From positions 1,984,001 to 2,048,000 of the forward strand of contig OZ260072.1 in the NCBI GenBank assembly GCA_965284315.1: a stretch of DNA of 64,000 nt. The letters are read 5' to 3'. The DNA is from PCRC01 sp017848435. GTDB taxonomy: Bacteria; Pseudomonadota; Gammaproteobacteria; Burkholderiales; Burkholderiaceae_C. The translations under genes and the position numbers were made by a program. The notes beneath the pieces were generated by a model, which had not been told where the DNA came from, ran no database searches, and saw only the letters and a list, made by a program, of their open reading frames with translations. Shown here one piece after another: positions 25,629 to 33,701 of this stretch (within the stretch, counting starts at the first letter, position 1; each line of letters starts with the position of its first letter).

Positions 25629-26513
25629 TCAGCGCACGTGCGGGCGCAGCGCGTCCAGTTCCCGGTGCCGTTTCAGGGTGGACCAGCTGCCCGCGAAATG
25701 CGCCGCCAGTTGCTCCACCAGGTAAACAGAGCGGTGCTGGCCACCGGTGCAGCCAATCGCTACAGTGACGTAACTGCGGTGGTCGCTGGCCAGTGCGCCC
25801 AGCCAGTGGCCGATGAACTGCTGAATGTGTGACAGCATCTGGGCCACGCTGTCTTGCTGGCGCAGGAAGGCTTGTACGGGCGCATCGCGCCCGGTCAGGT
25901 CACGCAGCGCGGATTCGTAATGCGGGTTGGGCAGCATGCGCACGTCAAACACGTAATCGGCATCGGCCGGCACGCCGCGCTTGAAGGCGAACGACTCGAA
26001 CACCAGCGTCAGCTGGGCGGGTGGCGCTGAGATGAGCGACTTCACATAGCCCTGCAACTGCGCACTGCGCAACATGCTGGTGTCAATGACGTGCGACTGT
26101 TCGCGCAGGTCGGCGAGCAGGTCACGCTCCAGTTCAATGGCTTCGGCCAAAGCGCGCTGCTGGTCGGTGGTATCGGCGCGCGACAACGGGTGCCGCCGCC
26201 GGGTTTCAGAGAAGCGTTGCACCAGCGTCTGGGTGCTGGCGTCGAGGAACAGGCGTTTGATGCGCAGGCCTTGTGCGTCAAGCGCCTGCAACTGGGCGGG
26301 CAGCAGCGGCAACGAGGTGGCGCTGCGCACGTCAATCGCCACTGCAATGTGTTTGGCGTTGTGCCGTTGCTCCAGTTCGATCAAGGCCGCCAGCAACTCG
26401 GGTGGCAGGTTGTCCACGCAGTAGTAGCTGCTGTCTTCCAGTGCGTTCAGCGCCACCGATTTGCCGGAACCCGACATGCCGGTGATCAGCACCACATCCA
26501 GGGCCTGGTTCAT
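25629..26513 (-). CDS. rapZ: RNase adapter protein RapZ
   Basis: P-loop protein that in enterobacteria binds GlmZ small RNA and presents it to RNase E, linking to amino-sugar metabolism. The 294-residue protein has Walker A ITGMSGSGKSVALNALED, DVRSATSLPLLP, and the C-terminal domain signature GCTGGQHRSVYLVEQLA. In this lineage it lies downstream of recN and overlaps it by 4 bp; the usual neighbour set in betaproteobacteria also includes hprK or mutY. Whether a GlmZ-like RNA exists here is unknown. Confidence 0.95.
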   Translation of the reverse strand: MNQALDVVLITGMSGSGKSVALNALEDSSYYCVDNLPPELLAALIELEQRHNAKHIAVAIDVRSATSLPLLPAQLQALDAQGLRIKRLFLDASTQTLVQRFSETRRRHPLSRADTTDQQRALAEAIELERDLLADLREQSHVIDTSMLRSAQLQGYVKSLISAPPAQLTLVFESFAFKRGVPADADYVFDVRMLPNPHYESALRDLTGRDAPVQAFLRQQDSVAQMLSHIQQFIGHWLGALASDHRSYVTVAIGCTGGQHRSVYLVEQLAAHFAGSWSTLKRHRELDALRPHVR

Positions 26514-28156
26514 GGCCCGAGCAGCTCCCGTGCGTGCGCGAGGGTGGTGCCCGACAGGCGTTCGCCGCCCAGCATGCGGGCAATTTCGGCCACCCGTTGT
26601 TCACCGGTGACGGCCTGCACCTGGCTGGCCGTGGTGCCATCCTGCAGCTGTTTGGACACCTGCAAATGGTGGTCGGCACAGGCGGCCACCTGTGGCAAAT
26701 GGGTCACCGCCATCACTTGGCGGTCGGCGCCAAGCTGTTTCATCAGGCGACCCACGGTTTCGGCCACGGCACCGCCGACCCCGGCGTCCACCTCGTCAAA
26801 AATCAGGGTTTGGGCGGTCCCCAGTTGGCTGGTGGTGACGGCAATGGCCAGCGCGATGCGCGAGAGTTCGCCACCCGAGGCCACCTTGCCCACCGGACGC
26901 GGACTGCTGCCCGCGTGGCCAGCCACCAGAAATGCCACCTGGTCAATGCCGTGGGGACCGGCCGCGTCGTCCTGCGTCAGTGCCACGTCAAAGCGGCCAC
27001 CTTGCATGCCCAGCCCTTGCATCGCCTGGGTCACGGCCTGCGCGAGCAGTGGTGCGGCTTTGCTGCGGCGCGCGGACACCGCGCGGGCTGCGCGCTGGTA
27101 GTCGGCCTGCGCGCGTTGGGCGGCCTGTGCCAGTGCGTCCGTGTCGGCTGCCGTCTCCAGGCGGGAGAGGTCCAGCTTCCACTGCGCGAGTGCCGCAGGC
27201 AGCTCTTCGGGCGTGCGTTTGTAGCGCCTCGCCAGTGACACCCATTGCGTCAGGCGCTGGTCGAGCGCCGCAAGCCGTTCGGGGTCCGGGTCCACTCGGC
27301 GCAGCCAGGCATGCAAAGAATGCGCGGCATCGCCCGCCTGGGCCAGACTTGATGCCAAAACCTCAGCAAGCCCGGAGAAATCCTGCTCAAGATGCTCATT
27401 ATTTTGTAGCAAACCGCAGGCTTTTGAAAGCTGATGCAAAGCGCCCGTGTCGTCGTCTTCCAGTGCGTCGAGCGCCTGTTGTGCAGCCTCGATCAGGGTT
27501 TGCGCATGGGCCAGCCGGGTGTGGCTGGTGTTGAGTTCGTCCCATTCATCGGCACCAGGTGCCAGCTTGTCAAGTTCGCCGATCTGCCAGGCCAGGCGTT
27601 CGCGCTCGTCTTGCAGTGTGGCCTGGGCGGCGTGGGCGTCTGCCAGCGTTTGTGCTGTTTGCCGGTGCGCTTGCCACAGGGCTTGCAGGGGGCTGCTGTC
27701 AATCTTGCCGTAGGCATCGAGCAACTGGCGCACGGCGTCGGGCCGGGTCAGGCTTTGCCAGGCATGCTGGCCATGGATGTCCACCAGCCGGTCGCCCAGC
27801 TCGCGCAGTTGCGTGGCGGTGGCGGCGCTGCCGTTGACCCAGGCGCGGCTTTTGCCTTGCGCGTCCACCGTGCGGCGCAGCAACAGGGTGGGCTGGGTCG
27901 TGTCAAAGCCGGCTTCGTCCAGCCAAGGGGCGAGGGAGTCGGTCTGGTCGAACTCCACACTCACTTCGGCGCGCGTGGCGCCTTCGCGCACCACCAGGGC
28001 TTCGGCGCGCGTGCCGAGTGCGAGTTGCAGTGCGTCGATCAGGATGGATTTGCCGGCGCCGGTCTCGCCGGTCAACACGGTGAAGCCGCTGTCCAGGTCG
28101 AGTTCCAGCGCGCGCACGATGGCAAAGTCGCGCAGACTGATGCGTTTGAGGCTCAT
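26510..28156 (-). CDS. recN: DNA repair ATPase RecN
   Basis: SMC-like protein recruited to double-strand breaks. The 548-residue protein has Walker A TGETGAGKSILIDALQLALG (near residue 34), coiled-coil middle segments, the ABC signature (KVASGGELSRIALA) and Walker B LIFDEVDAGVGG. It overlaps nadK upstream and rapZ downstream by 4 bp each, forming the operon nadK-recN-rapZ. An AT-rich stretch inside the gene near 27400 resembles part of the dispersed repeat. Confidence 0.96.
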   Translation of the reverse strand: MSLKRISLRDFAIVRALELDLDSGFTVLTGETGAGKSILIDALQLALGTRAEALVVREGATRAEVSVEFDQTDSLAPWLDEAGFDTTQPTLLLRRTVDAQGKSRAWVNGSAATATQLRELGDRLVDIHGQHAWQSLTRPDAVRQLLDAYGKIDSSPLQALWQAHRQTAQTLADAHAAQATLQDERERLAWQIGELDKLAPGADEWDELNTSHTRLAHAQTLIEAAQQALDALEDDDTGALHQLSKACGLLQNNEHLEQDFSGLAEVLASSLAQAGDAAHSLHAWLRRVDPDPERLAALDQRLTQWVSLARRYKRTPEELPAALAQWKLDLSRLETAADTDALAQAAQRAQADYQRAARAVSARRSKAAPLLAQAVTQAMQGLGMQGGRFDVALTQDDAAGPHGIDQVAFLVAGHAGSSPRPVGKVASGGELSRIALAIAVTTSQLGTAQTLIFDEVDAGVGGAVAETVGRLMKQLGADRQVMAVTHLPQVAACADHHLQVSKQLQDGTTASQVQAVTGEQRVAEIARMLGGERLSGTTLAHARELLGP

Positions 28157-29037
28157 GCCACCAGCCCTTCGTTCCAGTGCAGTTTCTGGCGCAGGGTGTC
28201 GAAGTAACTCCAGCCGCGTGGGTGGAGGAAGCGCACCTGGTGCTGCGAACGGCGCACGGTGATGCGGTCGCCATGCATCAGCGATGCCAGCGACTGCATG
28301 TCAAAGTTGGCGCTGGCGTCACGGCCCGAGACGATTTCAATGGCCACTTCGCCAGAATCGGCCAGCACGATGGGCCGGTTGGACAGCGTGTGCGGCGCGA
28401 TGGGTACCAGCACCCAGCCGGCAATCGACGGGTGCAGCAAGGGCCCACCGGCCGACAGCGCATACGCGGTGGAGCCGGTGGGGGACGCGATGATCAGGCC
28501 GTCGGCCCGCTGGTTGGCGACAAAGCGGCCATCCACCTCCACCCGCAATTCGATCATGCCCGAGCCTGCGCCACGGTTGACCACCACGTCGTTCATCGCA
28601 GTGGCATCGAACACGCAGTGGCCGTCGCGCACCACCTGGGCCTGCATCATGCAGCGGCGGTCTTCTTCGTATTCGCCGCACAGCATCGGCACCAGCGTGG
28701 TTTTGTAGTTCGTGAAAGGAATGTCGGTGATGAAGCCGAGCCGGCCCTGGTTGATGCCGATTAACGGAATGTTGAACCTGGCCAGTTGCCGGCCAATGCC
28801 GAGCATGGTGCCGTCACCGCCCACCACCAGCACCAGGTCGCACTGGGCGCCAATGGCCTCTACATCCAGTACCGTGAATTGTGTGAGGCCGACGTTGTAG
28901 GCGGTGTCGCGCTCGAACACCACCTCGCAGCCCTGGCCATCAATGAAATGCGCCAGGTCTTCCAGTGCGCTCCGGGAGCCCAGGGCGTTGTACTTGCCAA
29001 CAATGGCCACATGACGGAACTTGGGCTTCATGCGCAA
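28153..29037 (-). CDS. nadK: NAD kinase
   Basis: Phosphorylates NAD to NADP. The 294-residue protein has the GGDG motif in LVVGGDGTMLGIGRQL (near residue 73), GRLGFITDIP, and the NDVVVNRGAGSGMIEL segment with ATSTAYALSAGGPLLHP-type loop (SPTGSTAYALSAGGP). It is first in nadK-recN-rapZ and divergent from hrcA with only 30 bp between starts, so both promoters must overlap. A second ATG two codons in (MKPKFRH) is also possible. Confidence 0.96.
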   Translation of the reverse strand: MRMKPKFRHVAIVGKYNALGSRSALEDLAHFIDGQGCEVVFERDTAYNVGLTQFTVLDVEAIGAQCDLVLVVGGDGTMLGIGRQLARFNIPLIGINQGRLGFITDIPFTNYKTTLVPMLCGEYEEDRRCMMQAQVVRDGHCVFDATAMNDVVVNRGAGSGMIELRVEVDGRFVANQRADGLIIASPTGSTAYALSAGGPLLHPSIAGWVLVPIAPHTLSNRPIVLADSGEVAIEIVSGRDASANFDMQSLASLMHGDRITVRRSQHQVRFLHPRGWSYFDTLRQKLHWNEGLVA

Positions 29038-29067
29038 ATTACATCACAACATCCTTAGAATGAGCCG

Positions 29068-30090
29068 ATGCTGGATGACCGTGCGAAGTTGTTGCTGAAG
29101 GCGCTGGTAGAGCGCTACATTGCCGATGGGCAACCCGTGGGGTCGCGCACGCTGTCCAGGGCCTCCGGTCTCGACCTGTCGCCAGCCACCATCCGCAATG
29201 TGATGTCCGACCTCGAAGAGCTGGGGCTGATCATCAGCCCGCACACCTCGGCTGGCCGCATTCCGACGGCACGCGGCTATCGGCTGTTTGTGGACACCAT
29301 GCTGACCGTGCGCCGGGGTGGGCTTGAACACGGTGCGGGCGGCATCACCCCCCAGTTGGTTGCCGATCAGCCTCAGAAGGTGATTGCCAACGCGGCCACG
29401 CTGTTGTCCAGCCTGTCGCAGTTTGTCGGTGTGGTGATTGCGCCACGTCGTACCTCGGTGTTTCACCACATTGAATTCCTGCGCCTGTCAGACCGCCGCT
29501 TGCTGGTCATCATCGTGTCGCCCCAGGGCGATGTGCAGAATCGCGTCATTTTCACGGAGGCCGACTACACCCAAACCCAGCTTCTGGAGGCCGCCAACTT
29601 TCTGAACGCGCACTACAGCGGCATGGCCATGGAGCAGGTGTGCGAGCGGCTCAAACGGGAGGTTGAACAACTGCGCGGTGAGATCGGCACCTTGATGCAG
29701 GCAGCGGTGCAGGTCAGCTCCGAGGCCATGACCCAGGCCCAGGACGAGGTGGTGATTTCCGGTGAGCGCAACCTGCTCGCCGTGAGCGATTTTTCCAATG
29801 ACATGGACCACCTGCGCCGGGCCTTCCAGATTTTTGAGCAGAAAACGCAGCTGATGCGCCTGCTGGACATCTCCAGCCAGGCGGCTGGTGTGCGCATCTA
29901 CATCGGTGGTGAAAGCCAGGTCGTGCCGATTGAAGAACTCTCGGTGGTGAGCGCGCCATACGAAGTGGACGGGCAAATCGTCGGCACACTGGGCGTCATT
30001 GGCCCCACCCGCATGCCCTACGAAAAGATGATCCAGATCGTGGACATCACCTCCAAGCTGGTGACCAACGCACTGAGCCACAACAAGTAG
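29068..30090 (+). CDS. hrcA: Heat-inducible transcription repressor HrcA
   Basis: Repressor that binds CIRCE operators. The 340-residue protein has an N-terminal winged helix (QPVGSRTLSRASGLDLSPATIRNVMSDLEELGLI, near residues 22-55), followed by PHTSAGRIPTARGYRLFVD and a GAF-like C-terminal domain (VGVVIAPRRTSVFHHIEFLRL). The only CIRCE site seen in the window is upstream of rpoH at 4400, so HrcA and sigma-32 form a regulatory loop here. Confidence 0.97.
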   Translation: MLDDRAKLLLKALVERYIADGQPVGSRTLSRASGLDLSPATIRNVMSDLEELGLIISPHTSAGRIPTARGYRLFVDTMLTVRRGGLEHGAGGITPQLVADQPQKVIANAATLLSSLSQFVGVVIAPRRTSVFHHIEFLRLSDRRLLVIIVSPQGDVQNRVIFTEADYTQTQLLEAANFLNAHYSGMAMEQVCERLKREVEQLRGEIGTLMQAAVQVSSEAMTQAQDEVVISGERNLLAVSDFSNDMDHLRRAFQIFEQKTQLMRLLDISSQAAGVRIYIGGESQVVPIEELSVVSAPYEVDGQIVGTLGVIGPTRMPYEKMIQIVDITSKLVTNALSHNK

Positions 30091-30121
30091 CCCAGACGCA
30101 CTCTTACAATGCGCCCTGGGA

Positions 30122-30198
30122 GGGGCGTTAGCTCAGTTGGTTAGAGCAGAGGACTCATAATCCTTTGGTCGTTGGTTCAAGTCCAACACGCCCTACCA
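30122..30198 (+). tRNA. tRNA with CAT anticodon (Met or lysidine-modified Ile2)
   Basis: A 77-base cloverleaf with encoded CCA; acceptor GGGGCGT / ACGCCCT (G1-T72 wobble), anticodon stem GAGGA / TCCTT with loop CTCATAA. The variable loop and T-arm (TTGGTCGTTGGTTCAAGTCC) look more like Ile2 (CAU) tRNAs that are read through lysidine than like elongator Met. Automatic annotation would call it Met. It is followed 26 bp later by tRNA-Arg. Confidence 0.93.
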
Positions 30199-30224
30199 TT
30201 TCGGATGCTATAATTCAAAGCTTA

Positions 30225-30301
30225 GCGGCTGTAGCTCAGTTGGATAGAGTACTTGGCTACGAACCAAGGGGTCGTGGGTTCAATTCCTGCCAGCCGCACC
30301 A
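30225..30301 (+). tRNA. tRNA-Arg (anticodon ACG)
   Basis: A 77-base cloverleaf with encoded CCA; acceptor GCGGCTG / CAGCCGC, anticodon loop CTACGAA (ACG), T-arm GTGGGTTCAATTCCTGC. It marks the left edge of the alcohol-oxidation region; a diverged copy of its 3' 47 bases is found at 53713-53759. Confidence 0.96.
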
Positions 30302-30318
30302 AAATCTGCAATCAGATC

Positions 30319-30358
30319 AAAGGCTTACGTGTTCATCGCACGTAAGCCTTTGTTTTTT
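30319..30358 (+). terminator. Rho-independent terminator of the tRNA operon
   Basis: Perfect 13-bp stem (AAAGGCTTACGTG / CACGTAAGCCTTT) with a 7-base loop, followed by GTTTTTT. It lies 17 bp after tRNA-Arg. Confidence 0.9.
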
Positions 30359-30609
30359 GCGTGACGTTTCTCGTCCTGCTTGAATGCTTTTGGCAGTAGC
30401 GTTCCATCCTCTTGGCTCATACCCGTGCCATGCGGCTTCTGGCGATGCGCGTGCGCAGACCATGGTTTCGCGCTTTCGTGATGGAGATGGCTCGCGCGCT
30501 GCCTGTTTGGCCAAGTGATGGGGTTGAGGAGGGCGGCGTTGGGATATGTCCGTCAGACACAGTTCAGGGAAACTTTAAAGCCAAGGCTTTGTTGACTGCG
30601 TGAACCACA
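30359..30609. other. Intergenic stretch without recognised genes
   Basis: About 250 bp between the tRNA terminator and the end of the histidine kinase gene. Short frames are open on both strands, but none has a ribosome site, recognisable motif or coding-like composition. If the region to the right is an island, this would be its left-end junction sequence. Confidence 0.5.
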
Positions 30610-32016
30610 CTACGCGGCAGTACAGACGAGGGGCTTTGGATGCGGTGGCGTTTCAGTCTGCAGTGGATGCAATGGAATGCGGGCCAGCAAGCCCATGCCC
30701 TGTGCCGACTCGTCGATCTCGAAGGTGCCACCGAGAGACCACACGCGTTCGCGCATGCCCACCAATCCGTTGCCATTGCGCAAAGCGTTTGGAACATGGT
30801 CAATCCCACACCCATCGTCCCTGACCGTCCAGACGATGCTGTCGGGTTCTCGCACAATGGACACTGATACATGGTTTGCCGACGCATGTCGGGCAATATT
30901 GGTCAAGGCTTCCTGGGTCATGCGGTAGAGTGCAAGCAAGATGCCATCGCCCAGCTGTCCGATACCCGGGCGCAGGTCGAGCGTGAACTGCTGCTGACGT
31001 CCTGGTGCGTGCCGCCAACCATCGACGAGCAGGCGCACCAGCCGTGCGAACTCCTCGACATCAAGTTTGTGGCCGGGTCCATCGGGGCGCAAGCTGCCGA
31101 GCAGATCACGTACTTCCTGCTGAATACTGGCTGTGGCATCGGCGATGTCTGACAGGGCGTAGCGACTTTCCTTGTCCAATCCGGAGGTCTTGGCGAGGTA
31201 GCCGGCATTCAGGCGGATGATGGTGAGCTTTTGTCCCAACTCGTCGTGCAACTCGCGCGCCAGATGGGACCTCTCTTCTTCCTGCACGCTCAGCACCTTG
31301 ATGCTCAGCATTTTGCGGGATGCTTCAAGCTCTGCGAGCGATTGGGCGAGCTGATTGATGGCCTGTTCCACCGCGCGGATTTCGAGGATGGGCGAGGGCG
31401 CTATGCGTGCGGCATAGTTGCGCCGACCCATCTGGGTCAGCATGGCGAGAATCTGGCTGATGGGCCGCAGGGCGCGCTGTATTGCCAATGTCGTGCCTGC
31501 GACCAGCGCGGTGGACAAGGCCAGAAGCATGGCCAGCAGGCCCATGAGATTCTCCGCTGCTTCTTCTTGTTCACTGATGAGGTTAGGGCGCAGCGAGACT
31601 TGCCACTGCATACCGTCGGTGCGCGCGAGCGTCCATGAAACGCTGTCCTCTTCTATGACAACGCGTTGGTTTAGCCTGGCCAGCCACTCGCCTACCCGTC
31701 GTGCAAGATCGCCTGAGTAGGTGGGTGTTGACCTGAGTACCACCGATCCGTCCGCGCCACGCAGTTCAAACTGGACGTGGCGTAAGTCCTTGGACTGGGC
31801 CAATTCCCCGATTCGTGCGAGTGCACCTGGCACTTCCGGCGCGGGGATGGACTGCAGCCGGTACACACTTGCCGTTAGCAACTGGAGCTGTCGTGCGCCC
31901 TGACCCTCGAGGCGGATGTCCCGAATGGCCTGCGCAATTGCGATGGCGGTAAAAACAAGCAAACACAGGAACGTCACCAGCAGAATGCGCCACGTCAGAT
32001 AGTTTTTGAGTTGCAT
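30610..32016 (-). CDS. NarX/DegS-type membrane histidine kinase (HisKA_3)
   Basis: A 468-residue sensor kinase. I start it at the ATG for MQLKNYLTWRILL; a TTG start 13 codons upstream is possible. TM1 is near residues 8-30, a periplasmic sensor of about 120 residues follows, TM2 is near 157-180, then HAMP, a HisKA_3 dimerisation domain with the phospho-acceptor in ARELHDELGQKL (near residue 257) and an HATPase_c domain (TQEALTNIARHA, DDGCGI, GLVGMRERV). Such kinases pair with LuxR-type regulators; the only one in the window is at 45920. MoxY/PedS2-type control of alcohol oxidation is an inference. Confidence 0.9.
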   Translation of the reverse strand: MQLKNYLTWRILLVTFLCLLVFTAIAIAQAIRDIRLEGQGARQLQLLTASVYRLQSIPAPEVPGALARIGELAQSKDLRHVQFELRGADGSVVLRSTPTYSGDLARRVGEWLARLNQRVVIEEDSVSWTLARTDGMQWQVSLRPNLISEQEEAAENLMGLLAMLLALSTALVAGTTLAIQRALRPISQILAMLTQMGRRNYAARIAPSPILEIRAVEQAINQLAQSLAELEASRKMLSIKVLSVQEEERSHLARELHDELGQKLTIIRLNAGYLAKTSGLDKESRYALSDIADATASIQQEVRDLLGSLRPDGPGHKLDVEEFARLVRLLVDGWRHAPGRQQQFTLDLRPGIGQLGDGILLALYRMTQEALTNIARHASANHVSVSIVREPDSIVWTVRDDGCGIDHVPNALRNGNGLVGMRERVWSLGGTFEIDESAQGMGLLARIPLHPLQTETPPHPKPLVCTAA

Positions 32017-32357
32017 ACCAAACAGCCCAAGCAAACAGCCGGCCAAGCCTTGCAATCACACGCGGGCGCAGTACTGCGCAGAAATTGCGTCAATCTGGAA
32101 CAGGTTTTGAGCGGTGTGTGTCTTTGGGAGACGCAACGTTTTTGAGCGTCATGGGTGAATTTTCTTTTTTCTACAAAGATGCTCCACTGTGTCTGCGGAG
32201 TGCTCCATTTCGGCACTTCTTTGTTTTTATTTGACACAATTTTTACGAAAAAAAGTCGGTGTGAAAAATTCCACAGTTCGGCATGGGAATTGCGCTCACC
32301 ACTGCGCCGGAAAAGCCGGCGGAGTAGGTACGTAATTTCACTTAAAACGGAGACCCC
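32017..32357. promoter_or_regulatory. AT-rich divergent intergenic region between histidine kinase and porin
   Basis: About 340 bp, distinctly A+T-rich in its middle (32150-32280). It must hold promoters for the divergent kinase and porin genes. A TTGACA hexamer is present at 32231, but no acceptable -10 box is placed 16-18 bases from it. The porin ribosome site is AACGGAGACCCC just before its ATG. I see no confident regulator site. Confidence 0.5.
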
Positions 32358-33497
32358 ATGAAACTAAAACATATCGCGGCAGCTGCCATCGCAGCAGCAA
32401 CACTTCCTGCAGCCTACGCAGTTGACATTCAGGCCGGAGACTGGACAGTCTCGGTCGGTGGCAACATCAACGCTTTCTACACACAGAGCGAGTGCAAAGG
32501 CGGCTCCTTGAATGGCCCTGCATCGGCTGTCACCGGCGCTGCCATTGGTGATGCTGCATTGGCGTGCGGTGGCAAGAAGAGCAGCACGGTTGTAGGCAAC
32601 GGCCTGCTGCCTTCCTACCTGTCGGTCGGTGCAAAGAGCAAACAGGGTGACTACGACGTTGGCGCTGTCGTGGGCATTGGCGTTGCCGCTGCAACCAACA
32701 GTGCCATTGCGCAAAATTCGGAAGTTGACGTTCGCCAAGCCTACCTGACCTTTGGCAACAAAGACATGGGTACGGTCAAGCTGGGCCGTGACTACGGTAC
32801 TTTCGGTTTCCTGCCCATCATCAGTGACATGACCTTGCTGGGTGTGGGTGCCGCAACGCGTGCCACCCAGAATGGCCGTGTGTCACTGGGCCACATCGGT
32901 GCTGGCTATACCTACGTTGGCAACTACGGCCAGATCGTTTATTCGACCCCTAGCCTGGGCGGTGTCGGCATTGATGTGGGTGTATTCAACCCGATCGACT
33001 CTGGTACGTTGACCGCAAAGAACAGCCCGCAGCTCCAAGCCCGTGCCAGCTTCGGTGGTCAAGGGTTCAAGGCTTGGGTCGCAGGCAAAACCCAGAAATT
33101 TGACGGTCCTGCTAGCTTCACAATGAACGCAGTGGAAGTCGGCGGCTCAGCAAGCCTGGGTGCGTTTGGCTTGGTTGGCAACTACCAAAGCGGCAAGGGC
33201 ATCGGCATTCTGTCGGATGGCGATCAAGGCAATGTGAAAGGTAAGAACTACCTGCTGCAAGGCACCTTCCAGGCAACCGACAAGATCAAGCTTGGTCTTG
33301 GCAATGGCCGTAGCCGCAATGAGACTGGAGCGGGCAGCGGTGTGCGCACCAATGAAAGCACGACTGCTGGTGTGTATTTTGGTCTGACGAAGAGCGTGAC
33401 CCTCGTTGGTGAATACGCTCAGACAAAATCCAAAGCGTTCAACAACAACGCAGGCAAACAGAACAGCATTTCTGCTGGTGCAATCTTCTTCTTCTGA
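32358..33497 (+). CDS. Burkholderiales-type outer-membrane porin
   Basis: A 379-residue protein with a signal peptide (MKLKHIAAAAIAAATLPAAYA) and a 16-strand porin-like pattern of alternating residues ending in a C-terminal phenylalanine (AGAIFFF). The LGRDYGTFGF segment and the AYLTFGNKDMGTVKLG strand-turn match the general porins of Comamonadaceae. A Cys pair (SECKGG, LACGGK) is present in an extracellular or loop segment. In this context it may admit the alcohol or cofactor, but substrate specificity cannot be read. A strong terminator follows. Confidence 0.88.
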   Translation: MKLKHIAAAAIAAATLPAAYAVDIQAGDWTVSVGGNINAFYTQSECKGGSLNGPASAVTGAAIGDAALACGGKKSSTVVGNGLLPSYLSVGAKSKQGDYDVGAVVGIGVAAATNSAIAQNSEVDVRQAYLTFGNKDMGTVKLGRDYGTFGFLPIISDMTLLGVGAATRATQNGRVSLGHIGAGYTYVGNYGQIVYSTPSLGGVGIDVGVFNPIDSGTLTAKNSPQLQARASFGGQGFKAWVAGKTQKFDGPASFTMNAVEVGGSASLGAFGLVGNYQSGKGIGILSDGDQGNVKGKNYLLQGTFQATDKIKLGLGNGRSRNETGAGSGVRTNESTTAGVYFGLTKSVTLVGEYAQTKSKAFNNNAGKQNSISAGAIFFF

Positions 33498-33541
33498 TCG
33501 ATTGCAAAACTAAAACTTAAAGGTTTCTTCGAGGGGTTGGG

Positions 33542-33574
33542 CTGGCAACTAGGACTAGTTGCCAGTCTTTTTTT
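33542..33574 (+). terminator. Rho-independent terminator of the porin gene
   Basis: Perfect 10-bp stem (CTGGCAACTA / TAGTTGCCAG) with GGAC loop followed by TCTTTTTTT, 44 bp after the porin stop. Confidence 0.9.
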
Positions 33575-33701
33575 ATGCCGGCCATTGTAGGGTTTGCGAA
33601 ACCCAAAGAAAGCGCCTACATGCTGTAGGGCAAGTCTTCGGTGGTTCCGGTTTTGGTTTGCAACAGCTGTTGTTGCAAACGTTTCAGACTAGACGGTCTT
33701 G

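Noticed and set aside
32200..32240. TCGGCACTTCTTTGTTT upstream of the porin as a sigma-54 site
   Set aside because: The -12 element is one base too close and lacks the GC dinucleotide, so the porin is not placed in the sigma-54 group.
32231..32260. TTGACA as a sigma-70 -35 box for the porin
   Set aside because: No -10-like hexamer at 16-18 bp.
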